DNA of 64,000 bases from Thinopyrum elongatum (lineage: Eukaryota; Streptophyta; Magnoliopsida; Poales; Poaceae), in contig CM022298.1 of NCBI GenBank assembly GCA_011799875.1, positions 288,148,395-288,212,394 of the forward strand. The letters run 5' to 3'. The notes below the pieces were generated by a model. It was not told the origin of the DNA and did not search any database. It saw only the letters and a list, made by a program, of their open reading frames with translations. Made by a program: the position numbers and the translations under genes. Of the stretch, positions 43,101-52,723 are shown piece by piece (the stretch's first letter is position 1; every line of letters begins with the position of its first letter).

Positions 43101-44515
43101 TACTTTCAAAAAGCCTTCATGGCAAGGGGATAATCACATGTTGGGCGTCAGGAGAGGATTTATTGGCAAAAATTATGGTGACAGAGAGCCCCACCCTAAC
43201 AGATTCAGGCATTTAGGTCCTGAAAGACGTCCTTACTCAAATCATAGCAACTACCCAGGCAGAATTCGGGAAGGTTATGTTGGTAGGTTGCCTCCCATGG
43301 CGGTTGATGATGGAGAAAGACCTGTTTCAGTGCGAGAATACAGGTCTTACTACAGAAGAGATTCTACAGTACCTGGTTGGTTTCTTTTTTGATAAATGTG
43401 TGTTCCTCTTTCTTTTTTCCACGAGGTTACTGAAAGGGTTATTTTTAATGCTTGGTTGTAGACCCCAGCCATAAATATGGAAGGACACACCCGGGGAGCA
43501 GAATCCGGGAAGGTTATGTTGAGAGTCGATATGATAATAAATATCCAAAACATAAGCATGCAGCATATGAAGCATCAACCATGCAAGGAGATGAATACAG
43601 CAGGAGTAAATATAGACATTCATACTTGGAGAGGAGGGCACATGAATCTTGCCCAGAATGCATTAAAGGTGATCATAACTCAAGTGCTTATCAGAGTGGG
43701 CATTACTCCAGCGCTGACAAGGCTGGTCACCCTTATCAGTGTGAGAATGTTGAAGAATTTGCTGCAACCAGTGGTGGATCGGAGAAGGTCTACTATAATA
43801 AGACAGTAAGTGCATGGTTTCCAGATTTTAGGTTTTATTTGCATCCTGATGTTAATTGTAGGCTGACTCTGTGTTGTTAGGAGCATGAGCTCACGGTGGC
43901 TTCAACTTCTCAAGTAGCACCTCAGCGTAAGGAACCCTACCGCGGGGTGGTACGTAGTGTTTAATGTTATGATTTACGTCAAAAAAGTCTTTACATTTAG
44001 ATGCAGATGGAGTACTTGGCTGCTTGCTGGTTGATGCTGACTATTGGAGCGCTTGTGTTTCCTAGGAACCAGAGCTATTGCCTTCAAGTCCTGCGATGTG
44101 TAACTGTAGCGAATGCTACAAGGTAGCGAACCACAAAAGCACATCCTGAGATGCTTGTCGTTCTAATTTTGTTTGATTCTGATTTTTTTCGTTGTTGTCT
44201 AGGGGCAGAAGTCAGCAGCAGCCCCTTCAAGCTCTCAAAGCGAGATAACTAGAAGTCATTCCAATCCTCAAGTTGCTGCTCCCCATCGCCGGATTGCTAA
44301 ACCTTTTCATGACCAGCGGAGGTAAGGCTGTTTTGTGTGCGCATTGGATTTTGCTCTCCCCACAAAGAGAAGGCTTGTGACGTGAAACTCTGCTTGGTGT
44401 TTCCAACAGCTTTGTTCCTGATGAGTATGATGAGGTGGAGTACACAGTCAGGGAGCGCAGAGGCCGATATTTATCTGCAAGAGACGGGAGGAAATACTCT
44501 AGGCAAGGACGATAG
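37119..44515 (+). CDS. Three-RRM RNA-binding protein, hnRNP Q/LIF2-like, 10 exons
   Basis: Coding exons are 37119-37622, 42232-42321, 42400-42636, 42747-42968, 43066-43375, 43462-43805, 43881-43946, 44066-44122, 44203-44321 and 44410-44515. Every intron is GT-AG, phases agree, and the joined frame gives 684 residues with no stop. The start is the first ATG (37119). Residues 20-75 are strongly acidic (Glu runs). RRM1 is about 102-175 (VFVFGL, KGFAFVRF), RRM2 about 182-262 (LHLRNI, RGYAFLDF) and RRM3 about 279-350 (VFLDGLP, KDFGFISF). The C-terminus is Arg/Tyr/Ser-rich and low in complexity. Three RRMs in this arrangement mark plant hnRNP Q/SYNCRIP-like proteins such as LIF2; the acidic N-terminus suggests the larger nuclear members. 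Likely role: nuclear RNA binding or processing (family knowledge). Intron 1 is 4.6 kb and TE-laden. Splice sites are predicted by eye. Confidence 0.9.
38027..38129. mobile_element. Stowaway MITE hairpin in intron 1 (103 bp)
   Basis: CTCCGTCCGTCCCATAATAT pairs almost fully with ATATTATGGGACGGAGGGAG, flanked by TA on both sides. Between the arms GCGTTTTTGACACTAGTGTA is repeated in tandem, so the loop itself carries a duplication. Confidence 0.9.
38205..38575 (-). mobile_element. LINE 3' tail (RTE-like) in intron 1
   Basis: The minus strand encodes the end of a non-LTR RT (38543-38361: RRWFGHIQRR, RRHGRPNLTWEESLKRDLKD). It then runs to a GTTTGGGACTGAAAGGATT end followed by a TTGTTGTTGT tail (plus-strand ACAACAACAACAA near 38215). 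Such simple-repeat tails are typical of RTE-type LINEs. It is truncated at its 5' side, as usual. Confidence 0.78.
38793..39137. mobile_element. PIF/Harbinger-type MITE in intron 1 (345 bp)
   Basis: Termini GAGCACCCACAGTG and CACTGTGGATGTCC are inverted repeats, with TAA at both flanks (38790-38792, 39138-39140), the 3-bp target duplication of this superfamily. No ORF. Confidence 0.8.
39242..39820 (+). repeat. 284-bp tandem duplication with a tRNA-like head, intron 1
   Basis: Two units (39242-39525 and 39526 to about 39820) start CACAACAGCTAGGTTGTCC. Each opens with about 70 bases resembling a tRNA promoter: TTGTCCAGTTGGTTAC as box A and GAGTTCGACTCC as box B. Box-B-like sequence plus lack of proper tRNA stems suggests a SINE-type or tRNA-derived repeat. 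A third partial unit lies at about 38768-39200, split by the Harbinger MITE. Confidence 0.72.
39870..40050 (+). repeat. Diverged LTR-like fragment, copy 1
   Basis: Shares with 41690-41870 the ordered words GTTTCCAA-TTAAG, TTTGGTAG-TCTAT, TAAGAGC, ATATTCTCTTCT and CTTCCTAA. The wording resembles old copia-type LTR ends, but no boundary can be fixed. Confidence 0.35.
40595..40818. mobile_element. Stowaway-like MITE in intron 1 (224 bp)
   Basis: CCCTCTGTCCCCTTTTACAT at the left against TTGAGGGGATGGAGGGAG at the right, with TA at both flanks (40593-40594, 40819-40820). The termini are imperfect, so it is an old copy. Confidence 0.72.
41527..41675. mobile_element. Stowaway MITE in intron 1 (149 bp)
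   Basis: CTCCCTCCGTTCACAAATAT pairs with ATATTTGTGAACAGAGGGAG, with TA at both flanks (41525-41526, 41676-41677). Confidence 0.9.
41690..41870 (+). repeat. Diverged LTR-like fragment, copy 2
   Basis: Partner of 39870-40050, with the same short words in order. Evidence is limited to these matches. Confidence 0.35.
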
Positions 44516-45325
44516 AGCTTCCCAAGCCTTTGTTATAGGAATTTATTTATTCATAGCGTTGAGTTACCCAGCTAGCTACCCCCACCTTGTGCATTGCTCG
44601 AGTGCCTTTGATGCGGACACATACATTCTGAGTTGTGACACATACATTGCTTGAGTACATGCCAAGCGTTTCTGATCGGCCGACAGATCTAACGCTCGAT
44701 CGGTCACACCACGCGTGCGTTGTCAATGCCCCTTGAGAAAGCGAACATGTGGTTGCGGGCCCCATGGGTAGGGTCGTGACACCCGTATGACACCGGCAAG
44801 CTCGTCACGTCGACACCATGGTCATGTGCCACCACTCACCCACCCACCCTCTCGTCCACCTGTCTACTAGTATAACCGAAGACCCGTCATGCTAAGACTC
44901 GGCTTTGATCGATCGACCAACGCTAAGCATTGGCCTTTTTACATTCTCTCTTTTGGGCCTCTTAAGGGGTGATACTCTATAATTCACACCACACCAATAG
45001 AGAACCAATGGCTTTGCTGCTGGTAACTTGTTTTGCCAATCCTGAAAGCTTATTACGCGGTAATTTTTTAGGGCGCCTCGATTTTAACCATCTTCGTTGT
45101 CATGTCTCGAGGTGTCAAGCTTCGGACTTTGGTGAACCTTCCATCCAAATCGAACCATTTAGGACCCTCCTTATCCTTGATCACACTAGCAAGATTTTCT
45201 TCTCGGGCTTGCCATTGCTACCTGTACGATGGGAATCGACTACTATATTTTAGAATAAAACTAGATTGTTGGTGACGCGTGTTTGTTATGTCCGTCTATT
45301 TTGAACCTTATATTTTAAGCACGTG
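44516..45325. other. 3' flank of the RRM gene, no gene seen
   Basis: Presumably the 3' UTR followed by intergenic DNA. AATAAA occurs only at about 45254, too far to assign. TTTATTTATT near 44542 might serve as a weak AT-rich signal. No other gene or element end was recognised. Confidence 0.5.
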
Positions 45326-45329
45326 CACA

Positions 45330-45695
45330 CTAATGGCGAGAGTATGAGTGCTAAGGCAAACAAGGTCGCCTCAACCCAGGAGAAGAGAACGCCTACGTCT
45401 GTGGCAGCGGTTGGGCCAAGCCCCTTGCTCTAACTCTTGCCTAGTTGCGCAAGTCATCACGGATCTATTGGAGCAGACGTGAGATCGATCGTTGGTTACC
45501 GTTGAAGACGACGCCGCCCCAGTGCTTCCAAATGAGCCAAAAGGTGAGAATGACAATGAAAGATAGGCCCTTCCGCGGGCTCCTCTCCTTCTTGCTCTTC
45601 TTGGCGCTGACATTGTTGTTCTTGTTCTTGGTCATCTTGTTCTTGGCGACGACTTTGTTCACGCTCAGAAATGCGGTCTTGCAAACCATTACCAT
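45330..45695 (-). mobile_element. LINE RT C-terminal fragment
   Basis: A minus-strand frame contains FIVILTFWLIWKHWGGVVFN followed by GNQRSISRLL, the pattern (LTFW-LWKHRN-VFN) that ends plant non-LTR RT proteins. It is preceded by a Lys/Gln-rich stretch. Only the last part of the protein is present and the boundaries are unclear. Confidence 0.6.
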
Positions 45696-45849
45696 GTAAT
45701 GGATTTTATGAAGCTTGATGATCTCGCAGGTCGTCTCGAAGATAAGAACAAGGTCATGGAAGACTTGCGTCGGAAGAGGTATCTGAAGAGTGGCGGCTTG
45801 AGTGTCACCCTCTTGACGATGAAGATGTGGAAGGAGAGCGGTTGACCAT

Positions 45850-46077
45850 CATGGTACGAAACTCTTCCATTTGGGTTGATAGCTTGGCGTCAAGATAGTC
45901 CCGTGTTCTTGCATAGGATTGGCGCAAGTCGGTGGCGAGTTGTTCGATGCGGTCGCCCAAAGCTTCATTTTCTTGATGCAAGGCTCATTCGATGCCGAAA
46001 AGGTGATCCTTATTGACGTAGTTGGTAGTTGTTTCTTGGTCATCAAAGAGCGGATTTGAAGTGCTTGTCCTATCCAT
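45850..46077 (-). pseudogene. gag N-terminus of remnant R
   Basis: ATG at 46077-46075 gives MDRTSTSNPLFDDQETTT, then a TGA at 45987-45985. The same frame then goes on as a charged, coiled-coil-like stretch (QENEALGDRIEQLATDL) to about 45850. This resembles gag N-termini of CRM-like gypsy elements. The TGA is the main break seen. Confidence 0.6.
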
Positions 46078-47489
46078 CTTGCTCAAGCAAATGTGAGTGG
46101 AAGAAAAAGAATAAAAATACCAATTTACCTTTCCCGATGTTGAAGATGGATAGTAAAATTGGTACCAGATCTTGTCAATCTCACACCTACACAAGTAAGG
46201 CTTATCAAGGAGTTTGGTTAGGATGAGTGGCACAAAATTCAAGCAAGTGTTAGTCATGGTATTGATGATATTGAAAAAGATTCACAAAATACAAGTAAAG
46301 CAAATAGATCAAAACCTATGATATCACTTGGAACACACACACGGAAGAAAAATGGGATTCGTGCAATCAACGAATGAGCACAAAATGTATTACCACGAAA
46401 ACACTCGTGTTGCACATATACAAGAGAGACACTAGCACATTTGCACGGTGCACAATCTATGAGAGACAAAATGTGTCGTTCTTCTATCCCAAGTATGCTA
46501 TGTATGTATGATCAGAGATGATCTGAGGTATGCAATGTGGCTCGATGTTATTGCTCAAAAGCTCTTTGCTTTATTTTTCTTTTGCTTAAAGCTTGTTCTC
46601 ATTCTTTTTTTGTATGGTACTTTGCCACTTATGCGAAATGCATAATCCAAGATAGCAATGATATACACATGGGGAACTTATGTCACAATAAATGATACGG
46701 CGATATGAGCACGCTATGAAGCTATGTGGCGTATGTATCACTAAAGTGCACAAGTAACATAGCCCGGCAATTCTCAAGTGGCTAGTCTCGGTGAGCAAGG
46801 TACGCAAATAGCTCGGGGTTATCAATGCAATGGCAAGGAAATATGCAAAGATGTTGTCGGGGTTACCGTCCGTGCTTACAGTCGCGGTGTCAAATGGTGA
46901 AGCGGTCGTTGTCGATGTCGAGTCCGTGGCAATGATGAGTGGCAGTGGTGTTGATGTCAAACCATCCCTAATTAGTCGAAACACCTTAGGAAACAGAGGC
47001 CGCAACTCAAAATATCAAAGAAATTTGGGTAAAAGTTGGTTGGTAGCAGAAGGTTAGGTTGATATGGGTGTATTGGGGTGTTTGCGGGAGGGTAATGGTG
47101 GTGGTAATGTGGAAGGAGTGGTGGTGGCCGCAGTGTTTTTTTTTTTGGAATTTTAGTTTCGGCAATCAAAGCCGGATGATTCGGGTGGGGTTCCGGATCG
47201 TCCGGGAGCTCGTTCGGATCATCCGTGCAGGTCAACCGTGGCGATTTGGAGCTCGGTATGAACATGAAATTGGAGGGGAGAAATTTTTTTGGGATGGATT
47301 TGGGGTGGATTTCGTGGTGGGGAGGGTGGGGAAAGGAGGGGGAAGGTTAGATCCACTTGCCAAACAACAAATTCGTGGATCAAAAACAAGAAAACTCACA
47401 AGAACCAACAAAATGCAAAAAAAATTGTTAGGGCTATTTTTTATGGGAATTTTTGAAATTGGACAAAAATCAACACAAATAGGCTAGAA

Positions 47490-47496
47490 AATGTGT

Positions 47497-47527
<31 letters not shown>

Positions 47528-47530
47528 TGG
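47490..47530 (+). repeat. (TG)n-(G)n microsatellite
   Basis: About ten TG steps run into a tract of about 17 G, in the leader of remnant R. It is probably variable between lines and prone to sequencing error. Confidence 0.9.
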
Positions 47531-47583
47531 GGGGTGGATGAGATTCCAAGATGTGAATCAACCTGTGCTTTGATCCAAGATGA

Positions 47584-48060
47584 TGTACGGTGAAACCCTA
47601 GGTGATGATCTTCACACTTGGAGGGGGAAGAGGGGAAAATCAAACACAAATGCAAGAGGGAATCACTCACATGACAAGATCGAAGGTCACACATCCACTA
47701 AGTCCACATACACATAAGAGTTTCAAGATCCAAATCCAACAAGAGAAAATAGCAAAGGGGTAGTTCTTCCCAATCCCTAGAGGAATTGAGGTCTTGATGA
47801 TAGTCTTCTCCAATCCCTAGGGGAGGAGGTCTTGATATCCACTTGGGGATCTTCTCCTATGAGGTCTTGATCTCCAAGGGGAGAGGTAGATGAGCAAAGC
47901 TCTCTCTAGATAATAACATATGCTTTGCTAACCCTAAAATGGAGGTAGGAGACAAATATTTATAGTCTAAGTGAGGGAAGGGGTACATGGGCCTCGACCC
48001 GAGTCATGCGTGCAGGCAAAGGCCAGATGATCTGGGTAGCTGCCCGGATGATCTGGGTGG
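47584..48060 (-). repeat. Partial LTR of remnant R
   Basis: On the minus strand it ends GGGTTTCACCGTACA at 47584. CTATAAATAT lies at about 47965-47956 as a TATA box, below CCAGATCATCCGGG-type motifs near 48010-48055. Its 5' part is missing because element I begins at 48061. Confidence 0.6.
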
Positions 48061-48135
48061 TGTCGGTGTACCAAGACATGGGTGCCTTAGTACCCTGACT
48101 TGTGCACATGCAGTGGCAGCCTTCCCGACAACAGG
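48061..48135 (+). mobile_element. Element I: first 75 bp of an LTR
   Basis: TGTCGGTGTACCAAGACATG starts like a TG-type LTR and is cut after 75 bp by element E (48136). The rest should lie beyond the right edge. Identification rests on the abrupt change from LTR R and the TGTCGGTG start. Confidence 0.5.
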
Positions 48136-49749
48136 TGCTACTTGTGAGCCGTGTTGGGATTTCCTCAAAGAGGAGAGGATGATGCAGTACAGTAGAGATA
48201 AGTATTTCCCTCAGTTAAGAACCAAGGATATCAATCCAGTAGGAGAACCACACAACACCTCGTTAGCAGTACCTACACATAAAATACAAATCCTTGCACC
48301 CAACACGAACAAGGGGTTGTCAATCCCTCGACGGTTACTTGCAAGATTAAATTGTATGGTGATAGATAAATAATTAAAACACAAAATAAAATAAAGAAAG
48401 AAAAATGGTAGCAAGGTATTTTTGATTTCAATATATGATAAAAAGTAGCCCCAGGGGCCATAGTTTTCACTAGAGGTTACTCTCCTAAAAATAGCATACG
48501 GTGGGTAAACAAATTACTGTTGGACAATTAATAGAAAAGCAAATAATCATGACGATATCCAAGGCAATGATCATGTATATAGGCATCACGTACGAGACAA
48601 GTAGACCGAAATGATTCTGCATCTACTACTATTACTCCATACATCGACCGCTATCCAGCATGCATCTAGAGTGTTAAGTTCATAAAGAATGGAGTAACGC
48701 CTTAAGTAAGATGACATGACGTAGACAAAGTAATCCCACGCATGAATAAACCCAAACTTTTTATCCTTAATGGCAACAATACAAATACGTGTCATGTCCC
48801 CTTCTATCACTGGGATTGAGCACCGCAAGATCGAAACCATCACAAAGCACCTCTCCCATTGCAAAAAAAAAAAACAATCTAGTTGGCCAAACCAAATCAA
48901 TAGATCGGAGAGAAATACAAAGCTATAATAATCATGCATAAAAGAGTTCAGAGAAAACTCAAATAATATTCATGGATAAATCCGATCATAAACTCACAAT
49001 TCATCGGATCCCAACAAACACACCGCAAAAAGTCATTACATCGAATAGATCTCCAAGAACATCGAGGAGAACATTGTATTGAAGATCAAAGAGAGAGAAG
49101 AAGCCATCTAGCTACTAGCTATGGACCCATAGGTTTGTGGTAAACTACTCACACATCATTGGAAGGGCAGCAAGGTTGATGTAGAGCCTCTCCGTGATCG
49201 ATTCCCCCTCCAGCAGAGTACCGGAGAAGGCCTCGAGATGTGATCTCGCGAGAACAGAAACTTGCGGAGGAAAAAGTATTTCGGGTGGCTCTCTCATGTC
49301 AGGGGAATATTTGAGAATTCATAGAGGTGGAATTAGGTCAAGAGGTGCAACGAGGGGCCCACAAGCCTGGGGGGCGCCCCCGGGATGCGCCTCCCGAGCT
49401 TGTCGCTCCCTCGTGGCTCTTCAGGTCTTCTCCCGAACCTTCTAGGGTCTCTTCTGGTCCAGAAAACTCCCGATCTTGTCGCTCCCTCGTGGCTCTTCAG
49501 GTCTTCTCGAACCTTCTAGGGTCTCTTCTGGTCCAGAAAAAATTAATCCAAAGTTTTTTCTCCGTTTGGACTCTATTGGATATTGATTTCCTGAAAAGCC
49601 AAAAATAGGCAAAAAACAGCAGCTGGCACTAGGCACTAGGTTAATAGGTTAGTCCCCAAAAAGATATATAATTGCATATAAAACATCCAAGCCTAATACT
49701 ATAGTAGCATGGAACAATAAAAAATTATAGATATGTTGGAGACGTATCA
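48136..49749 (-). repeat. 3' LTR of element E (1614 bp)
   Basis: On the minus strand it starts TGATACGTCTCCAACATATC at 49749 and ends CTCACAAGTAGCA at 48136. A 76-bp tandem duplication (TTGTCGCTCCCTCGTGGCTC at about 49400 and 49476) lies in its upstream third. The 5' LTR (54975-55908) matches its left 930 bases. Confidence 0.9.
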
Positions 49750-49763
49750 AGCATCCCCAAGCT
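49750..49763 (-). other. Polypurine tract of element E
   Basis: On the minus strand AAGCTTGGGGATGCT precedes the TGATACG start of the 3' LTR. Confidence 0.75.
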
Positions 49764-52700
49764 TAATTCCTGCTCGTTCTCCAGTAGGTAAATGATAAAA
49801 ACAGAATTTTTGATGTGGAATGCTACCTATCATGTTTATCATGTGATTTATCGTTGTGGATGAATATAAGGATCCGAATGATTCAAAGCAATAGTCTATA
49901 GTTTGACATAAAAACAATAATAATAAGGCATACCAACAAATAATCATGTCTTTCAAAATATCAACGCTAAAGAAAGTTATCCCTACAAAATCATATAGTC
50001 TTGTCATGCTCCATCTTCTTAATACAAAGTATTTATCATGCACAACCCTGATGACAAGCTGAGCAATTAGTTCATACTTTTTAACGCGCTTCAGCTTTTT
50101 CAACTCTCACACAATACATGAGCGCAAGCCATGGATATAGCACTATGGGTGGAATAGAGTATAATGTTGGAGGTTGTGTGAAGAAGACAAAAGAGAAGAA
50201 AGTCTTACATTGACGAGGCTAATCAACGGGCTATGGAGATGCCTATCAGTTGATGTCAATGCAAGGAGTAGGGATTGCCATGCAACGGATACACTAAGAG
50301 CTATAAGTGTATGAAAGCTAAAAAGTAAAAGTAAGTGGGTGTGCGTCCAACTTGCTTACTCATGAAGACCTCGGGGATTTGAGGAAGCTCATCATTGGAA
50401 TATACAAGCCAAGTTCTTATAATGAAAAATTCCCACTAGTTACATGAAAAACAAAGCACAGGAGACTCTCTATATGAAAAACATGGTGCTACTTTAAAGC
50501 ACACGTGTGGAAAGGATAGTAGCATTGCCCCTTCTCTGTTTTTCTCTCATTTCTTTTTTTCTCTGTCTTTTTTTTGTTGGGCTCTTTTTGGCCTCTCTTT
50601 TTTGTGGGCTCTTTTTGGCCTTTTTTTTATTTCCTCACTTGGGACAATGCTCTAATAATTATGATCATCACACTTCTACTTACTTACAACTCGAAAGAAA
50701 ATTACAACTCGATACTAGAAAAAAATATGACTCTATATGAATGCCTCCGGTGGTGTACAGGGATGTGCAATGATCTAGCGTAACATGTATAAAAAATATG
50801 AACGGTGGCTGAGCCACAAATACTATGTCAGCTATATGATCACGCAAAGCAATATGACAATGATGATATGTGTCATAATAAAATGGAATGATGAAAGTTG
50901 CATGGCAATATATCTCGGAATGACTATGGAAATGCCATAATAGGGAGGTATGGTGGCTGTTTTGAGGAAGATATAAGAAGGCTTATGTGTGATAGAGTGT
51001 ATCATATCACGGGGTTTGGATGCACCGGCGAAGTTTGCACCACAACTCAAGGTGATAAAAGGCAATGCACGGTACCGAAGAGGCTAACAAATTGCGGAAA
51101 GGTGAGAGTGCGTATAACCCATGGACTCACATTAGTCATAAAGAACACACATACATATTGCAAAAGTTTATTAGCCCTCGAAGCAAAGTACTACTACGCA
51201 TGCCCCTAAGGGGATAGATTGGTAGGAAAAGACCATCGCTTGTCCCTGACCGCCACTCATAAGGAAGACAATCAATAATAAATCATGCTCCAACTTCTTA
51301 GCATAACGAGAGACCATACGTGCATGCTTCGGGAATCATAAACCTTAACACCAATATTCTTACTAAACCACAATTACTCACTAGCACAACCTGCATATTA
51401 CCACCTTTATATCACAAAACTATTGCAAGGAATCAAACTTATCATATTCAGTGATCTACTTGAAAGTTTTTATTATATCCCTCTTGAATACCTATCATAT
51501 TAGGACCAAATTCATAACCCACACTAATTGCCATTACTATTATCAACCCTCAAAAATATATAAGTGAAGCATGAGAGTGCAAATATTTCTTTAAAATATA
51601 ACCACCGCCATGCTCTAAGAAAAATTTAAGTGAAGCACTAGAGCAACTACCTAGCTTAAAAGATTTAAGTGAAGCACATAGAGTATTCTAACAAATCACG
51701 AATAATGTGTGTCCCTCTCAAAAAGGTGTGTACAGCAAAGATGATTGTGACAAACTAAAAAGCAAAAAAAGCACAGACTCATATAATACACGGCGCTCCA
51801 AGCAAAACTCATATAATGTGATGAATAAAAATATAGCTCCAAGTAAAATTACCGATGGTAGGTAGAAGAAAGAGGGGTTGCCTTCTGGGGCATCCCCAAG
51901 CTTAGATGATTGGGAGTCCTTGAATATTACCTTGGGGAGTCTCGGGCATCCCCAAGCTTAGGCTCTTGCCACTCCTTATTTCTTCATCCATCGTGATCTC
52001 ACCCAAAACTTTAAAACTTCAGCACACAAAACTCAACAAAACCTTCGTGATATCCGTTAGTATAACACAGCAAATCACTACTTTAAGTACTATTGTAAAC
52101 CCATTAATATTTTATTATTGCATTATAACTACTGTATTCTAACTTCACCATGACTTATACCCCCCGATACAATCCATAGATTCATCAAAACAAGCAAACA
52201 ATGCAACGAAAATAGAATCTGTCAATAACAGAACATTATGTAAAGATCAGAATTTTGGTCATTCTTATGTAACTCCAAAAATTATGAAATATTATGAAAA
52301 CATAGTAAATTTTTATATCAATCATGTGTAAAAAATTCAGAATTTTTTCATGCTCCGGCAAATTTTAACAATTCTCCTACTGGTTGCAAAAGTTTCTGTT
52401 TTCTCACAGAATCAAAGCAACTATCATCCAAATCATCCCAAAGGCTTTACTTGGCACAAACACTAATTAAAAAACAAAACACAACCATAATAGTAGAATA
52501 ATTGTGCACACATAAAAAACAGAAAAATAACTAGAAAAACTAAGATAACTATTGGGTTGCCTCCCAACAAGCGCTATCGTTTTACGCCCCTAGCTAGGCG
52601 TAATGCATAGTCTCAAGTGTTGTCATCTTTGAGATTAATTCCATAGGTAGCCCTCATAATGGATTCATATGGTGGTCTAATTTTATTTCTAGGGAAGTGT
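49764..52700 (-). other. Gene-free 3' half of element E
   Basis: Nearly 3 kb with no plausible gene on either strand: ORFs are short and have no domain. The sequence is nevertheless collinear with 61440-64000 in element F (shared blocks include TTCAAAGCAATAGTCTATC, AAAGTTATCCCTACAAAATC and ATGGCAATATATCTCGGAA). The block GGCATCCCCAAGCTTA occurs twice near 51889-51960, repeating the polypurine-tract word. Confidence 0.75.
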
Positions 52701-52723
52701 TCCATACCCTTCTTTAACGGAAA

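Larger units (their letters stand above)
45700..48060 (-). mobile_element. Gypsy remnant R: LTR, leader and gag start
   Basis: On the minus strand: an LTR piece (48060-47584), a leader of about 1.5 kb and the start of gag at 46077. The LTR layout (repeat motifs, TATA, 'agatcaagacct' blocks, GGGTTTCACCGTACA end) resembles the LTR of element D, so R is probably a relative. The gag tail and pol are missing, and the next sequence is the LINE fragment. The outer LTR part is cut off by element I at 48061. Confidence 0.65.

Noticed and set aside
46586..47005. 139-residue minus-strand ORF as a host gene
   Set aside because: It lies in the leader of gypsy remnant R, low in complexity, with no recognised domain.
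48136..48160. Alternative end of the LTR of element E a few bases away
   Set aside because: The two LTR copies stop matching at TAGCA/TAGCT; 48136 gives a CA end, but a shift of one or two bases cannot be excluded.
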